From Leisingera coralii (GTDB lineage: Bacteria; Pseudomonadota; Alphaproteobacteria; Rhodobacterales; Rhodobacteraceae): a stretch of DNA of 64,000 bases. The notes below the pieces were generated by a model. That model was not told the origin of the DNA. It worked only from the letters and a program-made list of their open reading frames with translations, and ran no database searches. Every line of letters starts with the position of its first letter. Position 1 is the first letter of the stretch. The DNA is taken from positions 62,001 through 126,000 of the forward strand of contig NZ_JBHUPT010000030.1 of the NCBI RefSeq assembly GCF_049056525.1. Direction: 5' to 3'. The translations under genes and the position numbers were made by a program. This document shows, in pieces, positions 8,098 through 16,310 of this stretch.

Positions 8098-9248
8098 GCC
8101 TCGCGGCCTTTGGTCACCTGATCCGCCACCCAGGCGTGGAAGTTGTGGGTCGGCCCGTCCATTGCCGGCGAGAAACGGCCACCGTCAAACAGCTCGCCGT
8201 GGCGGCCCTTCTGCATGCCCTCGACGACAAAGACGTCCTCCTCGAACACGGTCTTCCACAGCTTGGCGTTCTCGGTGCGCAGGTCTTCCAGTTCCGGGGT
8301 CTCTTCCGGGGATTTGGAGTAGTAGAGCTCGATATGCTCGACGGTGTTCTCGGTGTTGACCGGCTCCAGGATGATCGCAAAGGCGTGGTCGCGCTGCACA
8401 CCCAGCAGGACGTTGGGATAAACCGCGGTGTATTCGCCGCCCTCGTCCCACTTGCTGCTGAGGCCCTCGAAATCCGGGAACAGCTCGCCGTTCTCGCCCT
8501 TCAGCTGGCGGTAGACCAGAGTGCCCTGGCCGGAATACTTGCCCGGCACTTCGATGTTGTAATGGTCTTCCAGCCGGGAATAGCTGTTGAGGCCCGGATG
8601 CACCCACGGCAGGTGGTAGCTTTCGCAATAGTTCTCGACCGCCAGCTTCCAGTTGGTCTTCACTTCCAGCTTGAAGCCGGAGCCTTCGCCGCCGTGATGC
8701 ACCGGGGTCTCGAACTCCTTCCAGCGTTCCAGCAGGTCGGCGTGGGCCTCCTCGAACTCCGGCGCGGTGCCGTCGACGTTCACGAACACCACGTCGCGCC
8801 AGACGTAGGATCGGATGCGCACCAGGCCCAGCTCGTCCAGCTTGATGTCTTCATGCTTGTTGTTGCCGGGGCCGCCGACGTGCGGAGTGGAGACCAGGCG
8901 GCCGTCCAGCCCATAGCACCAGCTGTGATAGGCGCAGCGGATGGCGCCGCGGATCTTGCCGGCCTTCTCGACCAGGATCATGCCGCGGTGGCGGCAGGTG
9001 TTCTGAAAGACGCCGACTTCGCCGTCTTTGTCGCGCACGATCAGCAGCGGCATGCCCAGGAAATCCACCGGCTTGGCATAGCCCGGCTCCGGCACGTCCT
9101 TGCCAAAGCCGATGCCGGACCAGTTGTTGAACAGGACCGAGCGTTTCTCCTCGGCAAAGACGGCGGGGTCGATGTAATGGGCGTTCGGCAGGCCGTTGGC
9201 AACGTTGACCGGAGCCATCACCGGGGCAAGCGTGTCGTGCTTGTTCAT
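8094..9248 (-). CDS. Rieske non-heme iron oxygenase (betaine demethylase-like, GbcA/choline-monooxygenase family)
   Basis: Large subunit of a Rieske oxygenase. The N-terminal Rieske [2Fe-2S] domain has the pair CRHRG ... CAYHSW, and the catalytic domain has the mononuclear-iron facial triad region NYCESYHLPWVHPGL. 384 residues from an ATG with GGAGAG upstream. Its closest recognisable relatives are GbcA-like enzymes that oxidatively remove an N-methyl group from betaines, releasing formaldehyde (family knowledge). No ferredoxin/flavin reductase partner is encoded nearby, so its electron donor must come from elsewhere. First gene of the leftward operon that continues to 4092. Confidence 0.85.
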   Translation of the reverse strand: MNKHDTLAPVMAPVNVANGLPNAHYIDPAVFAEEKRSVLFNNWSGIGFGKDVPEPGYAKPVDFLGMPLLIVRDKDGEVGVFQNTCRHRGMILVEKAGKIRGAIRCAYHSWCYGLDGRLVSTPHVGGPGNNKHEDIKLDELGLVRIRSYVWRDVVFVNVDGTAPEFEEAHADLLERWKEFETPVHHGGEGSGFKLEVKTNWKLAVENYCESYHLPWVHPGLNSYSRLEDHYNIEVPGKYSGQGTLVYRQLKGENGELFPDFEGLSSKWDEGGEYTAVYPNVLLGVQRDHAFAIILEPVNTENTVEHIELYYSKSPEETPELEDLRTENAKLWKTVFEEDVFVVEGMQKGRHGELFDGGRFSPAMDGPTHNFHAWVADQVTKGREA

Positions 9249-9343
9249 CTGGGGTCTCTCCAAGCTGGAAAAAGATGTGCGCGTTTTGCGCCATTGAAGG
9301 GAGAGAGCAGATTCACTCAATATCAGGAATTTTCGCGCTGGGG

Positions 9344-10258
9344 TTAGCTGGATTCACCTGAGCTGCGATTGACCTCGTCAATCACCCAATTGCGAAGCAA
9401 TCGGGCGGATTCCGACAGTTCCGCGTCCGGGCGGCCCACCAGGTGGAACCCGTGCGGGGCGGCCAGCACATGCGGGCCGATCGGCACCAGCTGGCCCGCC
9501 GCCAGCAGCGGGTTCAAGAGCCGCTGCCAGCCAAGCACCAGCCCCACCCCGTCCTGCGCCGCCTGCAGCGCCACCGCGTAGTTGTTGACCCGCACACCCG
9601 GCGCGATCGGGCCGCTGTAGCCCAGCTGCTGGAACCAGTCGGCCCAGGTGGTCCAGCTCCGGTCGTCGGAGTCCAGATGCAAGAGCCGCTGCTGCGCCAG
9701 TTCCTCCAGCGCACAGCCGGTCAGGCGCTCTGCCAGCTCCGCGTTGCCGACCGGCACCAGATGGTCGCGGTAAAGCTCTGTCTGTTCCAGCCGCGTGTCC
9801 CGTTCCCGGCCGTAGCGGATATAGAAATCCACATCCGGCATGCTGCGCAGCGGCCGGTCGTTGACGATCTGGTTGACATTCACATCCGGGTGCCGCCGCC
9901 AGAACCGCACCACCGAGGGCGACAGCCACAGCGAGGCGACGGCGGAGGTGGAGCCGATGGTCACGGTGTCGCCGGTATGGCGGTCGCGGATGGTTTTCAG
10001 GCTGAGGGAGATTTTCGAGAATGAAGAGGCCAGGGTTTCGAACAGTGCCTCGCCCTCCTCCGTCAGCTCCACGCCGCGGTGCTTGCGCTGGAAAAGCGGC
10101 ACCTGCAGCTCCGCCTCCAATGCCTTCACCTGATGGCTGACGGCGCCGGGGGTGACGGAGAGTTCCTGCGCGGCATTCTTGAAGCTGAGGTGCCGGGCGG
10201 CGGCCTCAAACGCAGCCAGGGTGGTGAGCGGCGGCAGGTTGTAGTGGCGGCGGGACAT
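9344..10258 (-). CDS. LysR-family transcriptional regulator (GcvA-like)
   Basis: A 304-residue LysR regulator. The N-terminal winged HTH includes LSFKNAAQELSVTPGAVSHQVKALE, the form typical of the GcvA subgroup, followed by the periplasmic-binding-like effector domain. It is encoded immediately upstream of, and in the same direction as, the Rieske oxygenase gene with a 95-base gap, so it is the most likely local regulator of that operon (inference). Confidence 0.88.
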   Translation of the reverse strand: MSRRHYNLPPLTTLAAFEAAARHLSFKNAAQELSVTPGAVSHQVKALEAELQVPLFQRKHRGVELTEEGEALFETLASSFSKISLSLKTIRDRHTGDTVTIGSTSAVASLWLSPSVVRFWRRHPDVNVNQIVNDRPLRSMPDVDFYIRYGRERDTRLEQTELYRDHLVPVGNAELAERLTGCALEELAQQRLLHLDSDDRSWTTWADWFQQLGYSGPIAPGVRVNNYAVALQAAQDGVGLVLGWQRLLNPLLAAGQLVPIGPHVLAAPHGFHLVGRPDAELSESARLLRNWVIDEVNRSSGESS

Positions 10259-10351
10259 CTGCGGCTCCTGGCATAAGGCTCGGATGAAAGGGCTTCATTT
10301 CAATAGGGGAAATGCAGCTTTGAAGGCCAGCAAAGATTTCGCCCCGCGCCC

Positions 10352-10422
10352 GCCGTTTTCATTCGATGAAAACGGCCATGAAAAATCGATTTTTCATGGC
10401 CGGAAACCGCGCCGGTTTCCGG
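10352..10422. repeat. Triple-hairpin composite repeat, copy A
   Basis: Three abutting stem-loops. Hairpin 1: GCCGTTTTCAT/ATGAAAACGGC at 10352-10376 with a TCG loop. Hairpin 2: a perfect 30-base palindrome at 10373-10402 whose core is ATGAAAAATCGATTTTTCAT. Hairpin 3: CCGGAAACCG/CGGTTTCCGG at 10400-10422. The central hairpin recurs nearly unchanged at 50645-50671 and 56927-56952. It lies just after the stop of the AraC-type gene, so it probably ends that transcript. Confidence 0.85.
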
Positions 10423-10427
10423 CACCC

Positions 10428-11378
10428 CTAGCCGATCCGGCCGCGCTGCAGCATCGGCGTCACGTTGAAGGCGGCCTTGTACACCCGCGAAAAATGGCCG
10501 GGGCTGTCAAAGCCGCAGGCCAGCGCCACTTCGGTGACCGAGGCCTCGGTCTGGATCAGCAGGTTGCGGGCGCGCTCCAGCCGCATCTCCATGAAGTATT
10601 TCTTGGGCGAGGTGTTCAGATACTTGCCGAACAGCCGTTCCAGCTGGCGGGTGGAGATGCCGATGTCATCGGCAATCACCGTCGGCGACACCGGATCGCT
10701 GATGTGGTCATGCATGATCTGGATCGCCCGGGCCAGATGCGCGTTGCGCATGCCGTTGCGCGATTGCAGCGAGACTTTCTGCTCCGCGGTGGCATTGCGC
10801 ACCGCGTTATAGACCATCTGGTCGGCCACCGCGACCGCCAGGTCATAGCCATGGGTGCGCTCGATCAGGTGCAGCATCAGGTCTGCCGTGGCGGTGCCGC
10901 CGGAGGCGGTCATGTGCTTTTCATCCGCCACAAACACGCTGCGCACCAGGTTCACCTCCGGGAAGGCCTCCATGAAGCTGTCGTGGTATTCCCAGTGGAT
11001 CGCCGCCTGCATGCCATTGAGGAACCCCGCCTCCGCCAGCACCCAGGCGCCCGAGCACAGCGCACCGATGGAAATCCCCCGCGCCTTCTCCCGGCGCAGC
11101 GCCGCCAGCAGGGGTTTGGTCACGTGGTTGCGCATGTGGATGCCCGACAGGGCAAACAGCTGGTCGCATTTCGGGATCGCATCGAAGCCATAGTGCACCA
11201 GCGTCACCGAGCCGTTTGAACACACCGCGGTTTCGCCGTTCTCGGAGCCGAAGGACCAGTCGTAGAGATCCTGACCGCTGACCAGGTTGGCGATGCGCAG
11301 CGGCTCCACCGCGCAGGAAAAGGCGAGGTGGGAGAATTCCTCCACCAGCAGAAAGGCAAAATGCTGCGTCTTTTTCAT
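10428..11378 (-). CDS. GlxA-family AraC-type transcriptional regulator
   Basis: A 316-residue regulator: an N-terminal class I glutamine-amidotransferase/DJ-1-like domain (begins MKKTQHFAFLLVEEFSHLA, with the nucleophile-elbow-like GALCSGAWVLAEAG) and a C-terminal AraC double HTH (ISTRQLERLFGKYLNTSP ... EVALACGFDSPGHFSRVYK). The family includes GbdR and CdhR, which control betaine and carnitine catabolism, and the gene lies directly downstream of a betaine ABC transporter. The ATG at 11378 was chosen over an upstream in-frame start because it has GAGG upstream and begins at the conserved domain. A quaternary-amine-responsive activator is the most likely role (inference). Confidence 0.9.
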   Translation of the reverse strand: MKKTQHFAFLLVEEFSHLAFSCAVEPLRIANLVSGQDLYDWSFGSENGETAVCSNGSVTLVHYGFDAIPKCDQLFALSGIHMRNHVTKPLLAALRREKARGISIGALCSGAWVLAEAGFLNGMQAAIHWEYHDSFMEAFPEVNLVRSVFVADEKHMTASGGTATADLMLHLIERTHGYDLAVAVADQMVYNAVRNATAEQKVSLQSRNGMRNAHLARAIQIMHDHISDPVSPTVIADDIGISTRQLERLFGKYLNTSPKKYFMEMRLERARNLLIQTEASVTEVALACGFDSPGHFSRVYKAAFNVTPMLQRGRIG

Positions 11379-11398
11379 GGCTTGCCTCAAAGGAAAAC

Positions 11399-11429
11399 GG
11401 ACTGCGCGAAGGGTCGCCCCGCGCAGTCC
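11399..11429 (-). terminator. Terminator-like hairpin after proX
   Basis: Ten-base-pair stem GGACTGCGCG (11399-11408) with 11420-11429 around an 11-base loop, followed on the minus strand by GTTTTCCTTT. It lies between proX and the regulator gene and should terminate or attenuate the proVWX transcript. Confidence 0.75.
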
Positions 11430-11451
11430 TGGATTGCGGGTCTGCCCAGTA

Positions 11452-12441
11452 TTACTTGGCTGCCGCGCGCGCCGCGTCCAGCCATCCGTCATAGGTTTCG
11501 CGGTTGGCTTCGATCCAGGCATCGACATGGCGGTCGATATCGTCCGAGCTGTCCTCGCCGTCGGCGATCAGCTTATTCTGGGCCGAGATGTCGTTGATGT
11601 CGATCTTGGCAAGCTCAAACAGCTTGGCCGCAGCCGGGTTGGCGGCCAGGAACTCGTCGGTGGCGACAACGCGGATGCTGTCCACCGCGAAGCCGAGGTC
11701 CTTGCCGTTGAAGGTGGTGTCACCGGTCGCCCCATCGGGCAGCGAGGAATAGGGCACCGCCAGGAATTCCACATCCTTGCCCGGCACCAGCGCGCCCGAC
11801 ACCCAGTAAGGCGTCCAGGTGTAATAGAGCACGTTTTCGCCGGCCTGGTTGCGGGCGATGGTGTCGGCGATAATGGCGTTATAGGCGCCCTGGTTGTGGT
11901 TCACGGTGTCGCGCAGGCCGAATTCGGTCAGCTGATGCTCGATCACCCGCTCGCAGCCCCAGCCCGGCACGCAGCCGGCCAGATCCGCCTTGCCGTCGCC
12001 ATCGGCGTCGAACAGCTTGGCGTTTTCCGGGTCGGTCAGGTCGCCGAGGTTCTGGATGCCCGCGTCATAGGCGGATTTGTTGACCAGATAGCCCTGCAAC
12101 GCGCCCTCGATCAGGGTGCCGACCTTTTCCAGAACCGCGTCGCCGCCGGATTCCTCGAAAAAGGTGTGATGCAGGGTGTTCCAATGCACCGCGGTGAAAT
12201 CGGCATCGCCGGTTCCCAGCGCCAGGTGCACGGTCTGCGCTTCGACCTCCTGCGGCTCGGCCACCTCATAGCCCAGATCCTCCAGCGCGCGGAACAGGAT
12301 GCGGTGCTGGAAGAACTCTTCCAGATAAGACTGGATCACCGGGCGCACGGTGACGCCTTCGCCGGGCTGTTCGCTGGCAAAAGCGGTGCCTGCCAGCATG
12401 GTGGAGGCTGCCAGCGCAGCCAGAGCGGTTTTCCTGAACAT
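11452..12441 (-). CDS. proX: Glycine betaine/proline betaine ABC transporter, substrate-binding protein
   Basis: Periplasmic ligand-binding protein, 329 residues, with a signal peptide (MFRKTALAALAASTMLAGTAFA). The strongly conserved ProX segment DADGDGKADLAGCVPGWGCE is present together with YYTWTPYWVSGALVPGKDV, which supplies aromatic cage residues for trimethylammonium groups in this family. It ends the proV-proW-proX operon and is followed by a terminator-like hairpin. The choice among glycine betaine, proline betaine and other betaines cannot be made from sequence alone. Confidence 0.93.
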   Translation of the reverse strand: MFRKTALAALAASTMLAGTAFASEQPGEGVTVRPVIQSYLEEFFQHRILFRALEDLGYEVAEPQEVEAQTVHLALGTGDADFTAVHWNTLHHTFFEESGGDAVLEKVGTLIEGALQGYLVNKSAYDAGIQNLGDLTDPENAKLFDADGDGKADLAGCVPGWGCERVIEHQLTEFGLRDTVNHNQGAYNAIIADTIARNQAGENVLYYTWTPYWVSGALVPGKDVEFLAVPYSSLPDGATGDTTFNGKDLGFAVDSIRVVATDEFLAANPAAAKLFELAKIDINDISAQNKLIADGEDSSDDIDRHVDAWIEANRETYDGWLDAARAAAK

Positions 12442-12480
12442 ATGTAAGTCCTCCCTTGGGTGTTCAGATGAAAGAGAAAG

Positions 12481-13416
12481 TCAGTTTTTGCCGGCCAGGC
12501 GCAGCACCGCGCCGACGGGGCCGCCCTGCCACCAGTGGCGGTGGCCGCGGTCACGGCCAGACTGGCCCATGCCCTGGGTGATGCGGTCCAGCACGATGGC
12601 CAGGATCACGATGCCAAGGCCGCCGACCAGCGCCTTGCCCGCATCGAGCCGGCCCATGGCGCGCAGCACCTCGTTGCCCAAGCCCTTGACCGAGATCATC
12701 GAAGCGATCACCACCATCGACAGCGACAGCATGATGGTCTGGTTGACGCCGGCCAGGATGGTGGGCGTTGCCAGCGGCAGCTCCACCTTGAACAGGATCT
12801 GGCGCGGGCTGGCGCCAAAGGCGCGCGCGGCCTCCACCACCGAGGCATTGACGCCGCGGATGCCCAAGCTGGTGAGACGGATCAGCGGCGGCAGCGCAAA
12901 GATGATTGTCACGATCACACCCGACACGTTGCCGATGCCAATCAGCATCACCACCGGCACCAGATACACAAAGGCCGGAATGGTCTGCATGGTGTCGAGC
13001 ACCGGCCGCATCGCCGCCTCGAACCGGTCGTTCTTGCCCGCCAGGATCCCCAGCGGCAGGCCGATCAGGAAGCAGAGGATCACTGCAGAGACCACAATCG
13101 CCAGGGTGGTCATCGCCAGCCCCCAGGCCCCCGGCGACAGGAAGCCGAGCGCCACCATGCTGACGCCCACCAGGATCGCCACCCGCCGGCCCGCGGCCTG
13201 CCAGGCGATCAGGACCAGGATCACCAGCATGATCACCGGCGGCACCGCATTGAGCGCGGTGTCGATGCCGACGATCATCTCGTTGAAGAAGTTTTTGACG
13301 GGCTGGATCAAGGCGCGGTTGGCGATCGCCCACTGCTTGACCCCGTCCGCGGACTCCGCAAGCCCCAGATCGACCGAGGAAAACGGGTCGAGGATGCTGA
13401 ATTCTGTGTCTGCCAT
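12481..13416 (-). CDS. proW: Glycine betaine/proline betaine ABC transporter, permease
   Basis: Membrane permease of the ProVWX uptake system, 311 residues, several transmembrane helices and the binding-protein-dependent-transport EAA-type loop VVEAARAFGASPRQILFKVELP. The N-terminal extension before the first helix is soluble, as in ProW. It lies 12 bases after proV and 39 bases before proX in one leftward operon. Confidence 0.93.
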   Translation of the reverse strand: MADTEFSILDPFSSVDLGLAESADGVKQWAIANRALIQPVKNFFNEMIVGIDTALNAVPPVIMLVILVLIAWQAAGRRVAILVGVSMVALGFLSPGAWGLAMTTLAIVVSAVILCFLIGLPLGILAGKNDRFEAAMRPVLDTMQTIPAFVYLVPVVMLIGIGNVSGVIVTIIFALPPLIRLTSLGIRGVNASVVEAARAFGASPRQILFKVELPLATPTILAGVNQTIMLSLSMVVIASMISVKGLGNEVLRAMGRLDAGKALVGGLGIVILAIVLDRITQGMGQSGRDRGHRHWWQGGPVGAVLRLAGKN

Positions 13417-13428
13417 GATCTTGCCTCC

Positions 13429-14511
13429 TCAGTGCTTCAGGCCGGCGGCGTCTGCGACATCGCCCTGGATGCCGCGCAGCAGGGCGTTCTTGGTCACCAC
13501 CCCGACGGTGCGGCCATCGGCCTTGACCAGCACCGGGTGCTGGGTCTGGACCGACAGGTTCACCAGATCGTCGAGCGACTGGCCGGGATGGGCCTCGGGC
13601 CAGCCGTCCTTGTTGGCGGGGCCGTTCATCTGCTCGTACTGCTCGACCGGGGTCATGATCTTGGCGGCCGAGATCAGCTCCAGCTTGGAGATGCCAGCAA
13701 CGAAGTCGGCAACGTAATCGTCGGCGGGGTTGGTCACGATGTCCTCCGGCGTGCCGACCTGCACCAGGGCGCCGTCCTTCATGATGGCGATGCGGTCGCC
13801 GATGCGGATCGCCTCGTCCAGGTCGTGGGTGATGAACAGGGTGGTCTTCTTCATCTCTGCCGACAGCGACATGAACTTGTCCTGCAGCTGGCGGCGGATC
13901 AGCGGGTCGAGCGCCGAGAAGGGCTCGTCCATCAGAAGGATCGAGGGATCAGCGGCAATCGCACGGGCGAGGCCGACGCGCTGCTGCATGCCGCCCGACA
14001 GCTCATCCGGGTATTTCTGGTCCCAGCCATTGAGATCCACGGCGTCAATCGCGCGCATCGCATTCTCGCGGCGTTCACGCGCATCGTGGCCGCGCACTTC
14101 CTGGCTGAAGGAGACATTCTCCAGCACGGTGCGGTGCGGCATCAGCGCCATGTTCTGGAACACCATGCCGATCTTCTCGGCCCGCACCTCGCGCAGCTCC
14201 TTCGCGGACAGCTGATTGACGTCCTGCCCTTCGATGAACAGCTGGCCTGATGTGGGTTCGATCAGCCGGTTCACATGGCGAATCAAGGTCGATTTGCCAG
14301 AGCCCGACAGCCCCATGATGCAGAAGATTTCGCCCCGCCCGACGGTAAAGGTGGCGTCCTGCACGCCCACCACACAGTCAAAGCGGTCGCGCACCTCAAG
14401 CTTGCCAAGCCCCTGTTCCTGAACGGCTTTCATCGCCTCATCCGCGCGGCGGCCAAAGATCTTCCACAGATTGCGGCAGTCGATCACGGCTTCGTCAGGT
14501 TGCGTCGTCAC
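13429..14511 (-). CDS. proV: Glycine betaine/proline betaine ABC transporter, ATP-binding subunit
   Basis: ATPase of the betaine importer, 360 residues from a GTG start. Walker A is GLSGSGKST, signature LSGGMQQRVGLARA, Walker B ILLMDEPFSAL; a C-terminal CBS-like region (about the last 60 residues, HPVLVKADGRTVGVVTK) matches the osmosensing tail of ProV/OpuA proteins. The GTG at 14511 is preceded by GGAGGAGGGG and begins at the expected N-terminus; an upstream ATG would include about 40 unrelated residues. Divergent from the GntR gene at 14671 with an AT-rich 159-base spacer that should hold both promoters. Confidence 0.93.
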   Translation of the reverse strand: MTTQPDEAVIDCRNLWKIFGRRADEAMKAVQEQGLGKLEVRDRFDCVVGVQDATFTVGRGEIFCIMGLSGSGKSTLIRHVNRLIEPTSGQLFIEGQDVNQLSAKELREVRAEKIGMVFQNMALMPHRTVLENVSFSQEVRGHDARERRENAMRAIDAVDLNGWDQKYPDELSGGMQQRVGLARAIAADPSILLMDEPFSALDPLIRRQLQDKFMSLSAEMKKTTLFITHDLDEAIRIGDRIAIMKDGALVQVGTPEDIVTNPADDYVADFVAGISKLELISAAKIMTPVEQYEQMNGPANKDGWPEAHPGQSLDDLVNLSVQTQHPVLVKADGRTVGVVTKNALLRGIQGDVADAAGLKH

Positions 14512-14670
14512 CTGTTCCCCTCCTCCGAAAACATTTCCTGCATACTGCATATTTTTTCTCTGTACACAAATTGTATTTTCTTCTAACACAAAATGAGCAA
14601 TCAGGTTGCCGAACCGGTTCCGCCGGGCCATCCTGCCCGTACTGGTTCAAATGCAACGATGGAGACTGGA

Positions 14671-15381
14671 ATGAAGGACGCGTCCAAAAGCAGGAAAGCA
14701 GCGCTTTATGGCCACTTGAAAACGGCCATCATGACGCTTGGCCTGCGGCCGGGCGCGGATCTCGACGAATCGAAGCTGTCGGAAGAGTTCGAGCTGTCCC
14801 GCACCCCGCTGCGCGAGGTGCTGCGCCAGCTGGCCGGCGAAGGCTATGTCGACCTGCGGGAAAACCGCGGCGCGCGGGTCAGCGAGATGTCGCACATGAC
14901 CCTGCGCGACTTCTTCCTGGCGGCGCCGATGATCTATGGCGCGGTGCTGCAGCTGGCGGCCAAGAACGCCACCGAGGCGCAGATCGCAGAACTGAAGGCA
15001 GCGCAGGAAGACTTCAAGGCGGCGCTGCGCTCCGGCTCCGGCGCTGACCGGGCGATGGCCAACAACCGCTTTCACGAGATCACCGGCGAGATGGCCGACA
15101 ACATCTATCTCGCCCCGTCCTTTCAGCGGCTGCTGATCGATCATGCCCGCATCGGCATGACCTTCTACCGCCCCCAGGACCGCCAGATGGCGGAAAACCT
15201 GGGTGAAGCCAGCGCCCAGCACGACGCCATCATCGCCGCCATCGAGGCGGGTGACGAGGCGGCGGCGGGGCAGCTGGCGATCGACCATTGGAACCTGTCG
15301 CGCGACCAGATCGAGCTGTTCGTCATGCCCGCCGGGCTTGATGTGCCGCTGGGAACGGTGGCGCGCAAAACCCCTGCATGA
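14671..15381 (+). CDS. GntR-family (FCD domain) transcriptional regulator
   Basis: A 236-residue regulator. The N-terminal winged HTH contains LSEEFELSRTPLREVLRQLAGEG, and the C-terminal half is an all-helical FCD effector domain with metal-binding-type histidines (NRFHEIT, DHAR, QHDAII). The ATG at 14671 was chosen because GGAG at 14661-14664 is correctly spaced; ATGs at 14593 and 14659 are alternatives. It overlaps the DapA-family gene by 4 bases, so it is the first gene of the catabolic operon it presumably controls. Confidence 0.88.
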   Translation: MKDASKSRKAALYGHLKTAIMTLGLRPGADLDESKLSEEFELSRTPLREVLRQLAGEGYVDLRENRGARVSEMSHMTLRDFFLAAPMIYGAVLQLAAKNATEAQIAELKAAQEDFKAALRSGSGADRAMANNRFHEITGEMADNIYLAPSFQRLLIDHARIGMTFYRPQDRQMAENLGEASAQHDAIIAAIEAGDEAAAGQLAIDHWNLSRDQIELFVMPAGLDVPLGTVARKTPA

Positions 15382-16307
15382 GGACCCAGATGACCCCAAT
15401 ATTCCGGTTTGAGGGGATATATACCCCCGTCGTGACGCCCCATTTCGAGGACGGCAGCGTCAATTGGGACGCGCTGGCCGATGTCATCGAATACCTGATT
15501 GACGCCGGCGTGCATGGCCTGATCTCCGGCGGCTCCACCGGCGAGAACTATGCCCAGACCGTGGAGGAGCGCATTGCTCTGGCCCGTTTCACCCATGAAC
15601 GGCTGAAGGGCCGCCTGCCGCTGGTGGTGGGCACCGGCGCCATGCTGACCAGCGACTCCATCGCGCTGGCCGAAGGCGCCAAGGAGATCGGCGCGGATTC
15701 GATCCTGCTGGCCTCGCCCCCCTACTCGGTCCCGACCGACCGTGAAAACGCGCTGAATGCGCTGGCCATCGACAAGGCCGCTGACCTTCCGGTGATGCTC
15801 TACAACTACCCGCACCGCACCGGCACCATGATGGGCGAGGAGTTCCTCGACCGGGTCGGCCGTTCCCGCAATTTCTGCGGCATCAAGGAAAGCTCCGGCG
15901 ATATCAACCGCGTGCACCTTCTGGCCCGCGACTATCCACATATCCAGCTGGGCTGCGGCATGGACGACCAGGCGCTGGAATTCTTTGCCTGGGGCGCGCC
16001 GTTCTGGGTTTGCGGCGGCTCGAACTTCCTGCCGAAGGAACACGTGGCGCTGTACAATGCCTGCGTGATCGAGGGCAACTTTGCCAAGGGCCGCCGCATC
16101 ATGTCGGCCATGATGCCCTTGATGCGCGTGCTGGAGCAGGGCGGCAAGTTCATCCAGACCATCAAGCACGGTGTCACCATGAACGGCATCGAGGCCGGCG
16201 CCATGCGCGCGCCGCTGAAGGGGCTGAACAAGGATGACAAACGCGCGCTGGAACAGGTCGTGCGGGTGCTGAAACAGAAAATCGCAGATATCGAGGCGGA
16301 GGGCTGA
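15378..16307 (+). CDS. DapA-family class I aldolase/deaminase
   Basis: Dihydrodipicolinate-synthase-superfamily TIM-barrel enzyme, about 309 residues. The Schiff-base lysine is K170 in CGIKESSGD and the partner tyrosine is Y142 in LYNYP; the early GGSTGENY loop replaces the GTTGE of DapA. It sits with an aldehyde dehydrogenase and an FAD-dependent amine oxidase, the combination used in hydroxyproline breakdown (1-pyrroline-4-hydroxy-2-carboxylate deaminase followed by 2-oxoglutarate-semialdehyde dehydrogenase). A lysine-biosynthetic role is unlikely in this context. ATG at 15378 overlaps the upstream stop; ATG at 15390 is an alternative with a better AGGA. Confidence 0.85.
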   Translation: MRTQMTPIFRFEGIYTPVVTPHFEDGSVNWDALADVIEYLIDAGVHGLISGGSTGENYAQTVEERIALARFTHERLKGRLPLVVGTGAMLTSDSIALAEGAKEIGADSILLASPPYSVPTDRENALNALAIDKAADLPVMLYNYPHRTGTMMGEEFLDRVGRSRNFCGIKESSGDINRVHLLARDYPHIQLGCGMDDQALEFFAWGAPFWVCGGSNFLPKEHVALYNACVIEGNFAKGRRIMSAMMPLMRVLEQGGKFIQTIKHGVTMNGIEAGAMRAPLKGLNKDDKRALEQVVRVLKQKIADIEAEG

Positions 16308-16310
16308 TCC

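Noticed and set aside
10352..10422. Insertion-sequence end or att site
   Set aside because: No transposase, integrase or target duplication is visible near any of the three copies.
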